52,676 nt of DNA, taken from assembly GCA_945874695.1 (NCBI GenBank), contig CAMCHP010000012.1:1-52676 (forward strand), given 5' to 3'. Shown in pieces: positions 31,412 through 40,366 of the stretch (position 1 is its first letter; the number at the start of each line of letters is the position of its first letter). Below the pieces are notes generated by a model. That model was not told where the DNA came from. It saw only the letters and a program-made list of their open reading frames with translations, and made no database searches. A program made the position numbers and the translations under genes. This stretch comes from Chryseobacterium gleum. Its GTDB lineage: Bacteria > Bacteroidota > Bacteroidia > Flavobacteriales_D > Sanyastnellaceae.

Positions 31412-32989
31412 TTACGCGTATTTAGCAGTAAGGTCGGCAGCGACCGAACGCAACGTGTTTTCGATTTCGTCGGTGAGTTTTCCAGCCTTCAATCCGTCAA
31501 GCACATCGCGGTGTTTGCTTCGCATGAAAGACAAGAACTCCACTTCGAATGCTTTCACTTGGTTCACTGGAACCTTCATGATCAAGCCTTTCGTACCCAA
31601 ATAGATGATCGCGATTTGCTCTTCAACGGTCATCGGAGAGTTCTGCGCTTGCTTCAAGATTTCCACGTTACGGGCGCCCTTTCCAAGAACGGCTTTGGTC
31701 GCTTCGTCGAGGTCAGAACCAAACTTCGAGAAGGCTTCCAACTCGCGGTATTGAGCCTGATCAAGTTTCAAGGTACCCGAAACTTTCTTCATCGACTTGA
31801 TCTGTGCTGAACCACCTACACGTGAAACAGAGATACCTACGTTAATCGCTGGGCGAACACCTGACAAGAACAAACTTGACTCGAGAAAGATTTGACCGTC
31901 GGTAATCGAGATTACGTTGGTCGGAATGTATGCCGACACGTCACCTGCTTGGGTTTCGATGATCGGTAACGCAGTCAATGAACCTCCACCTTTCACATGG
32001 CCACGGAGTGACTCTGGAAGGTCGTTCATTTGTGCGGCAATTTCGTCGGTTGCGATCAACTTCGCAGCGCGCTCTAGCAAGCGGCTGTGTAGGTAGAATA
32101 CGTCACCTGGGTAAGCCTCACGTCCTGGCGGACGACGAAGCAACAACGACACCTCACGGTAGGCAACGGCTTGTTTTGACAAGTCATCGTAAACTACCAA
32201 TGCCGGACGACCTGTGTCGCGGAAGTACTCACCAATCGCTGCGCCCGTAAACGGAGCGTAGAACTGGAGTGGCGCAGGATCAGAAGCGGTAGCGGCCACT
32301 ACAACCGTGTATGGCATGGCTCCGTTATCTTCAAGGGTTTTTACGGTTTGAGCAACCGTCGAACCTTTTTGACCAATCGCCACGTATATACAGAATACCG
32401 GCTCACCGCGCTCGTAAAACTCGCGTTGGTTGATGATTGTATCAATTGCGACAGTTGACTTTCCTGTTTGACGGTCACCGATGATCAACTCACGTTGACC
32501 ACGACCTACAGGAATCATCGCGTCGATTGCCTTAATGCCCGTTTGCAACGGCTCATTTACCGGCTGACGGTAAATAACACCTGGTGCCTTACGTTCGATC
32601 GGCATTTCAAATAACTGACCTGTGATTGGTCCTTTTCCATCGATGGGCTCTCCGAGGGTGTTTACCACCCGACCGAGCATGCCTTCGCCCGCTTGAATCG
32701 AGGCGATACGACGTGTGCGCTTTACGCTCGAGCCTTCGCGAAGATTTCCAGATGCACCAAGCAATACGGCACCAACGTTATCTTCTTCAAGGTTCAAAAC
32801 GATACCACGAACTCCGTTTTCGAATTCAATAAGTTCTCCCGACTCCACGTTTGAAAGTCCGTAGATACGGGCGATACCGTCACCTACCTGAAGAACACTA
32901 CCTACTTCTTCGAGTTCGGCTTCTGATTTAAAGCCGGAGAGTTGTTCTCTCAGAATTGCAGAAACTTCTGCGGGTTTCAGATCAGCCAT
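31412..32989 (-). CDS. atpA: ATP synthase F1 subunit alpha
   Basis: A 525-residue non-catalytic nucleotide-binding subunit of the F1 hexamer. Recognised by the N-terminal [17 protein letters not shown], the Walker [14 protein letters not shown] at about 170, [40 protein letters not shown] and [20 protein letters not shown]. Full family length. It is preceded by a 44-base gap from atpH containing a small perfect hairpin, and followed after 2 bases by atpG. Confidence 0.98.
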   Translation of the reverse strand: MADLKPAEVSAILREQLSGFKSEAELEEVGSVLQVGDGIARIYGLSNVESGELIEFENGVRGIVLNLEEDNVGAVLLGASGNLREGSSVKRTRRIASIQAGEGMLGRVVNTLGEPIDGKGPITGQLFEMPIERKAPGVIYRQPVNEPLQTGIKAIDAMIPVGRGQRELIIGDRQTGKSTVAIDTIINQREFYERGEPVFCIYVAIGQKGSTVAQTVKTLEDNGAMPYTVVVAATASDPAPLQFYAPFTGAAIGEYFRDTGRPALVVYDDLSKQAVAYREVSLLLRRPPGREAYPGDVFYLHSRLLERAAKLIATDEIAAQMNDLPESLRGHVKGGGSLTALPIIETQAGDVSAYIPTNVISITDGQIFLESSLFLSGVRPAINVGISVSRVGGSAQIKSMKKVSGTLKLDQAQYRELEAFSKFGSDLDEATKAVLGKGARNVEILKQAQNSPMTVEEQIAIIYLGTKGLIMKVPVNQVKAFEVEFLSFMRSKHRDVLDGLKAGKLTDEIENTLRSVAADLTAKYA

Positions 32990-33008
32990 TTGAATGACAT
33001 GTATTTTG

Positions 33009-33023
33009 TTCCCATCGGGAACG
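33009..33023. other. Perfect hairpin between atpH and atpA
   Basis: GTTCCC pairs with GGGAAC around ATC in the only sizeable gap of the F1 part of the operon. It has no T-run in the direction of transcription, so it may be an mRNA-processing or stability hairpin and not a terminator. Confidence 0.4.
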
Positions 33024-33033
33024 TTAAATTCTA

Positions 33034-33594
33034 TTATATCGCAGCTTCGTAGAGGTTCTTCGTGAATTCCATTCGGAGTTTACGGAAGTGGCTCAGAACT
33101 GAAGCGTCGACCATTTTATCTTCCACTTTCAACACGAAACCACCGATGATTTCGGGGTCTACTGTTTCAGTGATCACAATCTCGCGTTGCTCATTGAGCT
33201 TTTTCACGAGGCGGTGAATTTCAGTTCGACTGGCATCGTCAAGCGGTGTTGCAGTGACTACAGAAGCTGTCATGATACCCTTCTTCACGCGAATTTGGCG
33301 CAAATATTGCCCCGCAACCTCATGGAGAAGGCTCTCACGGCCCTTCGAAGTGATGATGCGCACAAAAGAAGCGGTAAGAATGCTAATTCGGCCACCGAAA
33401 ATGGCTTCGAGCACCTTCTCTTTCTTGTCGCTCTTCACAACTGGGCTGTTCATGAACACCCGCAAATCGCGATTTTCGTCCAAAGCTTGAACGATAACCG
33501 CGAGGTCTTTTTCAACCACATCGGCTTCACCCCGTTCTGTTGCCAGGTCGAGGAGCGATTTTGCGTAACGATATGCTACTTTCGGATTGCTCAT
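33034..33594 (-). CDS. atpH: ATP synthase F1 subunit delta
   Basis: A 186-residue peripheral-stalk subunit that joins F1 to the b subunits. The N-terminal helical domain starts [20 protein letters not shown] and the C-terminal region contains [20 protein letters not shown] and [22 protein letters not shown], the best-conserved stretch of the family. It sits between atpF (10-base gap) and atpA, the standard order. Confidence 0.95.
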   Translation of the reverse strand: MSNPKVAYRYAKSLLDLATERGEADVVEKDLAVIVQALDENRDLRVFMNSPVVKSDKKEKVLEAIFGGRISILTASFVRIITSKGRESLLHEVAGQYLRQIRVKKGIMTASVVTATPLDDASRTEIHRLVKKLNEQREIVITETVDPEIIGGFVLKVEDKMVDASVLSHFRKLRMEFTKNLYEAAI

Positions 33595-33604
33595 GCCGTT
33601 ATTA

Positions 33605-34102
33605 TCAATTCAGCTTGGTCTCCTGAAGGAGTTTTTCGACCAACTCTTTTTGATTTTGGTCGTTTGACAAGCTTTGGCGCACTACCCGTTCAGCAATGTC
33701 AAGCGAAAGGCTTGCCACGTGAATTTTGAGTTCTGCCATCGCGGCGAGTTTCTCATTGTTCACGGCTTCACGTGCAGCAGCGATTAGCTTTTCAGCATCG
33801 CTTTTTGCTTGCTCCCGCGCCTCTGCGACAATTTGATCTTTCATCTCACGGGCTTCACGAAGGATCGCGTCGCGCTCATTGCGGGCTTCTTGCAGCAACT
33901 TCTCGTTGTCTGATTTCAAGCCTGCAATCTCTTGGCGTGCTTTTTCAGCTTCACCGAGGGAACGCGAAATTGATTCTTCACGCTCTTTAAGACCGCTCAA
34001 GATTGGGCCCCAAGCTAAGCGCTTGAGCAAAATCAGAACGATAATGAAGGCGAGCGACGCCCACACCATGGTGCCGAGACTCGGCGATAGTAATGCGTCC
34101 AT
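33605..34102 (-). CDS. atpF: ATP synthase F0 subunit b
   Basis: A 165-residue peripheral-stalk subunit. One N-terminal membrane helix (LGTMVWASLAFIIVLILLKR) is followed by LAWGPILSGLKEREESISRS and a long charged coiled coil rich in Ala, Glu, Lys and Arg, ending NQKELVEKLLQETKLN. Length and layout are those of bacterial b subunits. It lies between atpE and atpH on the same strand. Confidence 0.95.
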   Translation of the reverse strand: MDALLSPSLGTMVWASLAFIIVLILLKRLAWGPILSGLKEREESISRSLGEAEKARQEIAGLKSDNEKLLQEARNERDAILREAREMKDQIVAEAREQAKSDAEKLIAAAREAVNNEKLAAMAELKIHVASLSLDIAERVVRQSLSNDQNQKELVEKLLQETKLN

Positions 34103-34123
34103 AATTTAATTCAGTTTTTTGGC

Positions 34124-34369
34124 TTACTTAAGCGCAACAAGCAAGCATACGATTACTGCGAAGAGGGCAACGCCTTCAACAAGTGCCGCAGCAACGATCA
34201 TGCTCGCACGGAGGTCACCTGCAGACTCTGGCTGACGAGCCATAGCTTCGAGGGCAGAACCACCAATGCGTCCAATACCAATACCAGCACCGATAACAGC
34301 AGCACCAGCACCGAGACCTGCCAGACCTTGTCCGTAGAAGTCGTTCAGAAGGATAGTCAACAATTCCAT
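34124..34369 (-). CDS. atpE: ATP synthase F0 subunit c
   Basis: An 81-residue hairpin of two membrane helices forming the rotor ring. The first helix is glycine-rich (GLGAGAAVIGAGIGIGRIGG), the loop contains ARQPE, and the second helix carries the ion-binding carboxylate (AALVEGVALFAVIVCLLVAL, Glu of LVEGVALF). The absence of the usual sodium-binding Gln in helix 1 is more consistent with a proton-driven ring; that is inference. Confidence 0.96.
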   Translation of the reverse strand: MELLTILLNDFYGQGLAGLGAGAAVIGAGIGIGRIGGSALEAMARQPESAGDLRASMIVAAALVEGVALFAVIVCLLVALK

Positions 34370-34390
34370 TTTAAAAATTATTACAGTTGA

Positions 34391-35539
34391 TTAATGATGA
34401 GCTTCATGAGTGGCATCGCCGAAGTACAACGCTGCCAATAATGTAAATACGTATGCCTGAAGGAATGCCACAAGCAATTCCAGGAAGAACATGAACACCA
34501 TGAACGCTACTGCGCCCACGCCAACTCCGTAGCCGAGGCCTGTGCTTACCTCACCGAACATGAGTACCAAGCTCACAAAAGCTAAGATTACGATGTGACC
34601 CGCAGAAATGTTTGCGGTCAAACGAATCATCAAAACGATAGGTTTAAGTACTACACCAACCAATTCGATTGGGACGAGGATGAACTTAATTGGCAAAGGA
34701 ATTCCTGGAGGCCATAGAATGTGACCCCAGTAATGCTTGTTTCCGTTGATGCTGGTGAGCACGAAGACGAAAGCCGCAAGGACAAGCGTGACGCCCAATG
34801 TACCTGTGATGTTGAACCCTCCGAGGAAAGGAACCAAACCAAGTATGTTACACATCCAGATGAAGAAAAACACGGTCAGCAAGAATGGCAAAAACTTGTC
34901 TGCTTTTTTCTTGCCCAAAGATGGGATCGCAACCTCATCACGAATGAACAAGATCAAAGGTTCTAATAGGTTTTGGAAGCCTCGTGGTGCTTGGCCGGCG
35001 CGACGTTTGTAGGCATTGCCCACACTGCGGAACAAGAACACCATTAAGATCATGATCACAAACATACCAAACACTGATTTGGTGATGCTCAGGTCGAAAG
35101 GCACCGCACCAATAACCGCATGGGTTTCATGGTCAATCGGGGCATACGACCCGTGTTCGTCGGGGGCTTGAGCTGCGTATAGAATCTTCTCGTGGTAGTT
35201 CACAAAGCGTTGACCATTGGCCTCCACCACCACAGTTCCTTCGGCATCGTGATGAAATTCAGACGACATGAAGAACACGAGGCCGTTATCAGTCCACAAT
35301 ATAATTGGAAGTGGAATGCTTACCTCAGGAATGCCTTCGCTCGCTTTACCCCAGAGGTGCACCGAGTGGGCGTCAGAAATGTGGTGAACGATGTAGTCTC
35401 CTGCGTTGAACTTGCTTTCTCCTTCAGGAGAAGCTTCACTCGGACTCGCCTGAGCGGCCGCAGACCCTAGCACCGCAAGCAGCACCGCCCACAGGCGAAG
35501 GGATTGGAATGAATTAAATACGATCTTGCCGATGCTCAT
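34391..35539 (-). CDS. atpB: ATP synthase F0 subunit a
   Basis: A 382-residue stator subunit forming the proton half-channels. The ATG at 35539 gives an N-terminal signal-like helix (LWAVLLAVLGSAAAQAS) and a periplasmic extension of about 130 residues not found in E. coli AtpB but usual in Bacteroidota. The catalytic helices include FLLTVFFFIWMCNILGLVPF and LIVRLTANISAGH-type VLMIRLTANISAGHIVI with the essential Arg. A Met 13 codons upstream would put charged residues before the signal and is less likely. A promoter-like TTTG-N16-TACTTTTG lies just before. Confidence 0.95.
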   Translation of the reverse strand: MSIGKIVFNSFQSLRLWAVLLAVLGSAAAQASPSEASPEGESKFNAGDYIVHHISDAHSVHLWGKASEGIPEVSIPLPIILWTDNGLVFFMSSEFHHDAEGTVVVEANGQRFVNYHEKILYAAQAPDEHGSYAPIDHETHAVIGAVPFDLSITKSVFGMFVIMILMVFLFRSVGNAYKRRAGQAPRGFQNLLEPLILFIRDEVAIPSLGKKKADKFLPFLLTVFFFIWMCNILGLVPFLGGFNITGTLGVTLVLAAFVFVLTSINGNKHYWGHILWPPGIPLPIKFILVPIELVGVVLKPIVLMIRLTANISAGHIVILAFVSLVLMFGEVSTGLGYGVGVGAVAFMVFMFFLELLVAFLQAYVFTLLAALYFGDATHEAHH

Positions 35540-35575
35540 TATCAGTGGTTTTTCAACCTCTTTCGAAAATCGACG

Positions 35576-35603
35576 CAAAAGTAGTCATTTAATTGTGGTC
35601 AAA
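35576..35603 (-). promoter_or_regulatory. Putative promoter for atpBEFHAG
   Basis: On the minus strand TTTG, a 16-base spacer and TACTTTTG (a perfect TAnnTTTG) lie about 37 bases before the atpB ATG, in the 98-base gap after the AtpI-like gene. This would let the core ATP synthase genes be transcribed independently of sprE and bactofilin. Confidence 0.6.
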
Positions 35604-35637
35604 TCACCCGATGTGCAAATTTTTCAACATCGGTTGA

Positions 35638-36018
35638 TTACTTTGCTGCTGGGGTGGCTAATAGCGCGGCTCTCACGAGTAAAATCGTGTATGACATGTA
35701 GGCCGCAAAAAGGGCTATTGCTACCGAAATGATGTTGGGGTCATTCGTCGCCAAAAGATAAACGAGCAAAAAAACCATGGCTGACATGAGCTTAATACCC
35801 ACTACACCAAGAAATGCGGTGATGAAGCGTTGTGGGCTTTTCGCGTGTGCTTTAATCAACATGCGACGAAAAAGCTGATTGAGCAGCAAGAAGCCTACAA
35901 ACAATGCTGGCACAACGGGGTTGTAGGCCTCCTGTCGGGCATTCATAACGAGCACATATCCAATCGATAGGCCGACCAAAACAAGTGTGTTGTACAAAAA
36001 AAAACGCGTTGCGTTCAT
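35638..36018 (-). CDS. Small membrane protein, AtpI/UncI-like position
   Basis: A 126-residue protein with four predicted membrane helices (FFLYNTLVLVGLSIGYVLV, VVPALFVGFLLLNQLF, FITAFLGVVGIKLMSAMVFL and ISVAIALFAAYMSYTILLV). It sits between atpZ (4-base overlap) and atpB, the place occupied by the F0 assembly factor AtpI in many operons, and its size and topology fit. Sequence similarity to AtpI is not obvious to me, so the role in c-ring assembly or ion supply is inferred from position. Confidence 0.75.
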   Translation of the reverse strand: MNATRFFLYNTLVLVGLSIGYVLVMNARQEAYNPVVPALFVGFLLLNQLFRRMLIKAHAKSPQRFITAFLGVVGIKLMSAMVFLLVYLLATNDPNIISVAIALFAAYMSYTILLVRAALLATPAAK

Positions 36019-36239
36019 GGTTTCAGGAGGTCTTTGAGGGCCCGGTAAAATCCGGCCGTTAGGCCGAAAACAGCACCCCCGATCGTTGCCCAGGGGGTTT
36101 TATTATTTAAATAACGGTCAAGGCGTATGCCCCCATAGGTAAAGAGGCCAATGGCGGTTGCCATGGTAAACGCGATGCCGGTAAACTGCAAGAACGCGTT
36201 AGGCCGTTTGTTCGGCGGCAATTCGTTCTTTTGATTCAA
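36015..36239 (-). CDS. atpZ: AtpZ/AtpI family protein
   Basis: A 74-residue two-helix membrane protein. FLQFTGIAFTMATAIGLFTY followed by GGIRLDRYLNNKTPWATIGG is the recognisable AtpZ core; the second helix is AVFGLTAGFYRALKDLLK. AtpZ with AtpI forms a channel-like assembly aiding F0 assembly or ion homeostasis. It overlaps the end of the bactofilin gene by 41 bases and the next membrane gene by 4. A REP-like palindrome is read in frame as VFGLTAGF within the second helix. Confidence 0.85.
   Translation of the reverse strand: MNQKNELPPNKRPNAFLQFTGIAFTMATAIGLFTYGGIRLDRYLNNKTPWATIGGAVFGLTAGFYRALKDLLKP
36049..36070 (-). repeat. REP-like palindrome, copy 13 (inside coding sequence)
   Basis: On the minus strand TTTTCGGCCTAACGGCCGG then ATT: stem CGGCC/GGCCG, loop TAAC, in the second helix of AtpZ. 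Confidence 0.65.
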
Positions 36240-36621
36240 CTTGTTTGAGGTCTTTAATTTTTCCGCCCATGTGGAGGGTTCCTGAAAGCTTCGCGCCAGG
36301 CTCTATGCCCAATTGGCCGTAGTGTATTTCGCCTTCAATTGAGCTTTTCGACTTGAGGGTAAGGAGGTCTTCAACGCCGAGTTTACCCTTTAAGCGGCCT
36401 TCAACATCGCAGTTTTGGCAACGTACAGTGCCCTCCACGATGCCTTGCGGACCAATTACCACGCGGCCTTTCGTTTCAAGTTCACCGATGAACGTGCCAT
36501 CGATGCGGATATTGCTTTCGCTGGTAATTTCACCTTTGAAACGTGTGCCTTCAACAATGCGGTTGATGGTATTTTCGAGGCTCGCATCACTTACGCGGGC
36601 TGTTTTGCTTTTGTTCAACAT
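36199..36621 (-). CDS. Bactofilin (polymer-forming cytoskeletal protein)
   Basis: A 140-residue protein. Its central beta-helix repeats begin IVEGTRFKGEITSESNIRID and continue GTFIGELETKGRVVIGPQGI, VEGTVRCQNCDVEGRLKGKL and SSIEGEIHYGQLGIEPGAKL, flanked by short disordered ends. Bactofilins polymerise without nucleotide and scaffold cell-wall enzymes or membrane domains. The gene begins 5 bases after the sprE stop and overlaps atpZ by 41 bases, so it is in one transcription unit with T9SS and ATP synthase genes. A divergent M23 peptidase gene two genes away fits the common bactofilin-M23 pairing. Confidence 0.93.
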   Translation of the reverse strand: MLNKSKTARVSDASLENTINRIVEGTRFKGEITSESNIRIDGTFIGELETKGRVVIGPQGIVEGTVRCQNCDVEGRLKGKLGVEDLLTLKSKSSIEGEIHYGQLGIEPGAKLSGTLHMGGKIKDLKQVESKERIAAEQTA

Positions 36622-36626
36622 CGCTT

Positions 36627-39269
36627 TTAGGGTTGATAGTTTTCTTTGAAGAAGGTTTGATAGCCTTCCAAATCCTTGTTCTTGAACAAAGAAACGTAAT
36701 TCTCTTTGGAAATCAATGTCGTTGGGGGCTGATTCTGTCGCAGGCCCTCCATGTCAGGGCTGCTCATGAAGAGTGCAAAAAATGCGGTTGCATCTTCAAG
36801 TCGGTTGAAGGTTTTCACAAGCACAACTTGGTTATTGCGGTCAATCAGGTTACTCGACACCTTCAAGCCAAGGCTTTTGAAGTGGGTTGTGGAAAAATCA
36901 GACAGTTGAGCCTTCACCTGGTTTACGTCGCCGTCTTTGAGCGGAAGAACAATCATGAAATAATGTCTTGCTGCCGCGTCGTAGGTGAATGGGGTAACAT
37001 TGAGTTTTGGCTCTTCAGCGGTCGACTCTTCTGTTTTCTGCGTTTCTACTGCGATTTCGTTGCGCAAAATCTTCAGTTTTTCATCGGCAAATGCCGCTTC
37101 TTCGCTTCCTGGGCATTCAGCGATGATTTTCTCAAGCGCTTTGATGTAATTGTCGCGCATGCCGAACATCGCATCCATGCCGCCCGTTGCTTGCGCATTG
37201 AGAAGTTTGTACTTGCAGATGAGGTGATTTTCAGGTTCGTTTTGAATCACTTCTGCGGTTTTCAACAGCAACTCTTGGTAACTGCGGTTGTAGTACATCG
37301 GAAGCAGGGCTTCGTAGGCTACGCGTTCTTCTTGCTTTCTGATTTCAGCGACGTCGAGGTAATCAGGGTTTTCGACCAACAAGGCGAACTCTGTGCCCGG
37401 GTAGCGCTCGAGAATGATGTCGCCCCAATGCTTGCTCGAACAGGTTCCACAAAACGGGTTTTGGTAACCTTCAGACTCTTTCAGCAAGTAGGTTCTGAAG
37501 AGCAAATAAAACGCGGTCGGGTGAAACTCACTGTCATCGAATCGCGTGACCAAAACCTCCCACTGCTCAATAGCGTTTTCAAGATCGTCGAGTTTTTCGC
37601 GATAAATTACGCCCGATTGGTAGTAAGCCTCTGAAATCGCTGCGGTACCCGCTTGGCGGTCTTCATCTGAGCACGGAAGGGCTGCAAGCATTTCATCAAT
37701 CGAAGGGATTTCATCTTTCACCGCCACCTCTTCAACCACTTCTTCAACTTGTTGTTCTTCTTCGCTGTCTCCGAACGACATTGACATTTTGTTCTTGCGG
37801 CGCCAGTTGTCTTCCAATTTTCGGTCGCCCCAATACTGCACGAAGTTTCGCTGTCCGCTCACCCGCAATTGTGCATTGTAGGGCCAAAAGGTTCCTGCGC
37901 CGTTGCTAACCTCTGCACTCCCTTTGGCAGCAGCCTCTTCAGCGGCACGTATTGCTGCATCGCGCTCTTCTTCCAATTGACGACGAATCTTCTTCAACTT
38001 TTTGATTCGGTCTTCTTCGCTCAAATCGCAGATCGCGGCCAAGCTATCTTGCGACTCAATGATGTTCAAGTGAAAAACCAGTTCGGTCAAGCTTTCGGCT
38101 TTGTTTTTCACCTCATTGTATCGCGGGTGTTTTTCTTCGATGTTTCTGAAGGTGCTGTCGTAATAAGCTTGAGCGAGGGGATATTTCTTTTCTTCAAGGT
38201 GAAGATCGGCAAGACGCAAGAAACTCTTGGTCTTTTGACGCTTGTTATCAACCGATGCAGCGACTGAACTTTTTAGGTAATCGATTCCTTGATTTCGATT
38301 TTGTTCTTCGAGTTCGATTTCAGCGAGCGCAAAGTAAATTTGATCTTGGTACTCAATATTCTTTTCATCTTTGAGGAGTTTGAAGAGTATCTCCTTTATG
38401 CGGTCTGAATTTCCGCCCCGACGATCAAAAGCCATTGCTTGCATGATCTTCGAGTAGAAAGCCATTTCATATTCGGGGCGCAACTTCAACACGGTGTTGT
38501 AAAGTGCGATGGCCTCTTGCGATTTGTCTTGCCGCTGGTTGAGCTGGGCCAAGATGAATGTCGGTCGCGCTTTGTCGCGCTTCCTTTTAATATAGCGCAA
38601 GGCATATTCAACTTGTTCAGCGGCTTCTTTCCAGTTTTCTTGGCGGATGAGAAAGTCGGCATAAACCAAGTGCACCTCCACCCGCGTTTCGTCTTTGAGA
38701 TCACGAAGTTGTACCGCTTTAAGGATGGCGTTTTTTGCCTTTGAGAATTGGTCGCGCTGCATGTATGTGCGCGCGAGCCATGCATTGGAGAGTGCTTGCA
38801 TCTCATTTTCCTTGTACTTGCGTGACACGTACAAGAACATTTCTTCAGCCTTTAAGTAGTCGCGTTTGTAGAAATAGCCTTGACCGATAAGCAAGTAATT
38901 ATCATCGATCCAGCGGTTCATCTCTGGTCGCTTACGACTTTTGCCTGCGCGGCCCGCTGGTTCCATTTTATGACGATCAATTACGCGCGAACTTTTTTCA
39001 ATTGCGCGTTCCATGAGTGGGAAAACAGCCTCGGCATCGGCTTCAGCACCGTAAATGAATACAGGAAGCACCTCGTCGTAATCGTCTTTTTGCCGCTCTT
39101 TTAAAAGCGCGCGGGCCTCCTTCATCGATTCTTTCGCGTAGAAGTAACCGTTGTAACGTGCTGTGGTATTGTGGAATACGCGGTAACTGAACCCGTCTTT
39201 ACGCGTTGTGCATGACCCGATTAAGATCACCACCAGCAGAAGGTATAGACGAGTGTATCGACGAAACAT
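36627..39269 (-). CDS. sprE: T9SS-associated TPR lipoprotein, SprE/PorW type
   Basis: An 880-residue lipoprotein with lipidation at Cys20 (LLLVVILIGSCTTRKD). The N-terminal sequence FSYRVFHNTTARYNGYFYAK matches the conserved start of SprE/PorW. Tetratricopeptide repeats run from about 120 to 400 (YLKAEEMFLYVSRKYKENEM, AWLARTYMQRDQFSKAKNAI). A Glu/Lys-rich coiled coil at about 420-460 (RIKKLKKIRRQLEEERDAAI) is followed by an acidic segment, more TPR-like helices and a C-terminal alpha/beta domain. SprE/PorW links the outer-membrane T9SS translocon to the inner-membrane motor and is required for secretion and gliding. The presence of T9SS cargo elsewhere in the window supports the call. Confidence 0.85.
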   Translation of the reverse strand: MFRRYTRLYLLLVVILIGSCTTRKDGFSYRVFHNTTARYNGYFYAKESMKEARALLKERQKDDYDEVLPVFIYGAEADAEAVFPLMERAIEKSSRVIDRHKMEPAGRAGKSRKRPEMNRWIDDNYLLIGQGYFYKRDYLKAEEMFLYVSRKYKENEMQALSNAWLARTYMQRDQFSKAKNAILKAVQLRDLKDETRVEVHLVYADFLIRQENWKEAAEQVEYALRYIKRKRDKARPTFILAQLNQRQDKSQEAIALYNTVLKLRPEYEMAFYSKIMQAMAFDRRGGNSDRIKEILFKLLKDEKNIEYQDQIYFALAEIELEEQNRNQGIDYLKSSVAASVDNKRQKTKSFLRLADLHLEEKKYPLAQAYYDSTFRNIEEKHPRYNEVKNKAESLTELVFHLNIIESQDSLAAICDLSEEDRIKKLKKIRRQLEEERDAAIRAAEEAAAKGSAEVSNGAGTFWPYNAQLRVSGQRNFVQYWGDRKLEDNWRRKNKMSMSFGDSEEEQQVEEVVEEVAVKDEIPSIDEMLAALPCSDEDRQAGTAAISEAYYQSGVIYREKLDDLENAIEQWEVLVTRFDDSEFHPTAFYLLFRTYLLKESEGYQNPFCGTCSSKHWGDIILERYPGTEFALLVENPDYLDVAEIRKQEERVAYEALLPMYYNRSYQELLLKTAEVIQNEPENHLICKYKLLNAQATGGMDAMFGMRDNYIKALEKIIAECPGSEEAAFADEKLKILRNEIAVETQKTEESTAEEPKLNVTPFTYDAAARHYFMIVLPLKDGDVNQVKAQLSDFSTTHFKSLGLKVSSNLIDRNNQVVLVKTFNRLEDATAFFALFMSSPDMEGLRQNQPPTTLISKENYVSLFKNKDLEGYQTFFKENYQP

Positions 39270-39307
39270 GCGTTGTTTTGATTTACACGGGTTTAACTAC
39301 AAACCAG

Positions 39308-39315
39308 CAAAAATA
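39308..39315 (-). promoter_or_regulatory. Putative -7 box for sprE
   Basis: On the minus strand TATTTTTG, matching TAnnTTTG, 38 bases before the sprE ATG at 39269. Confidence 0.4.
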
Positions 39316-39342
39316 TTTTATTTTTCCGGTTTTCTTTTCGCT

Positions 39343-39370
39343 TTTGACAATCCTGAACCCGTTATCTTTC
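39343..39370 (+). promoter_or_regulatory. Putative promoter for the M23 peptidase gene
   Basis: TTTG, a 16-base spacer and TATCTTTC (one mismatch to TAnnTTTG) end only 4 bases before the GTG at 39375, so the transcript may begin at or near the start codon. Confidence 0.4.
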
Positions 39371-39374
39371 CGAC

Positions 39375-40247
39375 GTGGCTCGAAAACGCAAACCGCTCAT
39401 CCGCCGATTAAGGCGCAAATTCAGACTTTCATTGCTTCACGAAGCGAGCTATGAGGAGCTTTTTTCGGTGCTTCTCACGCCGTTGAATGTGATTCTCATG
39501 ATCATTGGCTTGGTTACTGTTGTGGGCTTGTTAAGTTACGCAATTACCGCATTAACGCCATTGCGCGAGTACATTGTGCCGGGCTATGTCGATGAGCAAC
39601 ATCGCAAAGATGCGCGTTATGCGCGTTTTCAGGTTGATTCGCTGCAAGCCATTGTTGACGTCCAAAACCAGTATTATACCAATCTTCGCGCTGTATTGCT
39701 CGGTGAAGTTCCGCGTGATTCGAGTGCATTACAGCCGAACAATGCTGGCGGAGACGAGCCTTTAGGTTTTAAGTTATCGGCCGAAGACTCTCTGCTTCGC
39801 TTACAAGTTGAGCAAGAAGATCGATTTATTCTTCGCGTAGGTTCTTCAGGGACCGTTGAAACACGATCGAGTCGCGGAATTTTATTCAAGCCCGTTGAGG
39901 GTTCGGTTAGTTCGCTATTCGATCCAGATAACGGGCATTTCGGCATTGACTTGGTGGCACCTGAAGAGGCCATGATTCGGGCGGTCGCACCGGGCACGGT
40001 TATATTATCCTCGTTTACCGTTAACGGCGGTCACGTCATCGGGATTCAGCACGACAACAACCTGGTTTCAATGTACAAGCACAATTCAGCGTTATTGAAA
40101 TCGGTCGGTGACCCCGTCAAAGTTGGAGAATCAATTGCGATCATTGGCAATACCGGTGACCACAGCGATGGTCCGCACTTGCATTTCGAACTCTGGAAAC
40201 GCGGTGTGCCCGTTGACCCCATGGAGTATTTAATTTTTGATGAGTGA
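39375..40247 (+). CDS. M23-family peptidoglycan endopeptidase (LytM domain)
   Basis: A 290-residue protein starting at GTG. A basic N-terminus (ARKRKPLIRRLRRKF) precedes one membrane helix at about 34-60 (LNVILMIIGLVTVVGLLSYA), then a short coiled coil and a periplasmic LytM domain. The zinc ligands appear as His and Asp of NGHFGIDLVA and the His pair of GPHLHFELWKRG. It probably cleaves peptide cross-links, or serves as a regulator if the active site proves altered. It diverges from sprE-bactofilin, a familiar bactofilin/M23 partnership. A degenerate REP-like palindrome lies near its start. Confidence 0.92.
   Translation: MARKRKPLIRRLRRKFRLSLLHEASYEELFSVLLTPLNVILMIIGLVTVVGLLSYAITALTPLREYIVPGYVDEQHRKDARYARFQVDSLQAIVDVQNQYYTNLRAVLLGEVPRDSSALQPNNAGGDEPLGFKLSAEDSLLRLQVEQEDRFILRVGSSGTVETRSSRGILFKPVEGSVSSLFDPDNGHFGIDLVAPEEAMIRAVAPGTVILSSFTVNGGHVIGIQHDNNLVSMYKHNSALLKSVGDPVKVGESIAIIGNTGDHSDGPHLHFELWKRGVPVDPMEYLIFDE
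39398..39419 (-). repeat. REP-like palindrome, copy 14 (inside coding sequence, degenerate)
   Basis: On the minus strand GCGCCTTAATCGGCGG then ATG: a 4-bp CGCC/GGCG stem with a 6-base loop. The opposite strand encodes LIRRLRRKF of the M23 protein. Confidence 0.35.
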
Positions 40248-40277
40248 TCTAGTTAATGATTGCTTAACATTGTGCCC

Positions 40278-40308
40278 TTGAGAATTCGGTGGCATAAATG
40301 TAGTTTCG
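40278..40308 (+). promoter_or_regulatory. Putative promoter for the transglutaminase/ATP-grasp operon
   Basis: TTG at 40278-40280, a 20-base spacer and TAGTTTCG (one mismatch to TAnnTTTG) at 40301-40308, about 58 bases before the ATG at 40367. It lies in the 119-base gap after the M23 gene. Confidence 0.4.
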
Positions 40309-40366
40309 ATACTTCCAAACAAGGGTTTAACCTTTCCCAGATACGTTTGAGTGAGCTGTGCGGTTT

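Noticed and set aside
36633-37634. 333-residue plus-strand reading frame opposite sprE
   Set aside because: It lies wholly within the strongly supported sprE gene, is rich in Phe/Val/Cys typical of an antisense shadow, and has no recognisable domain.
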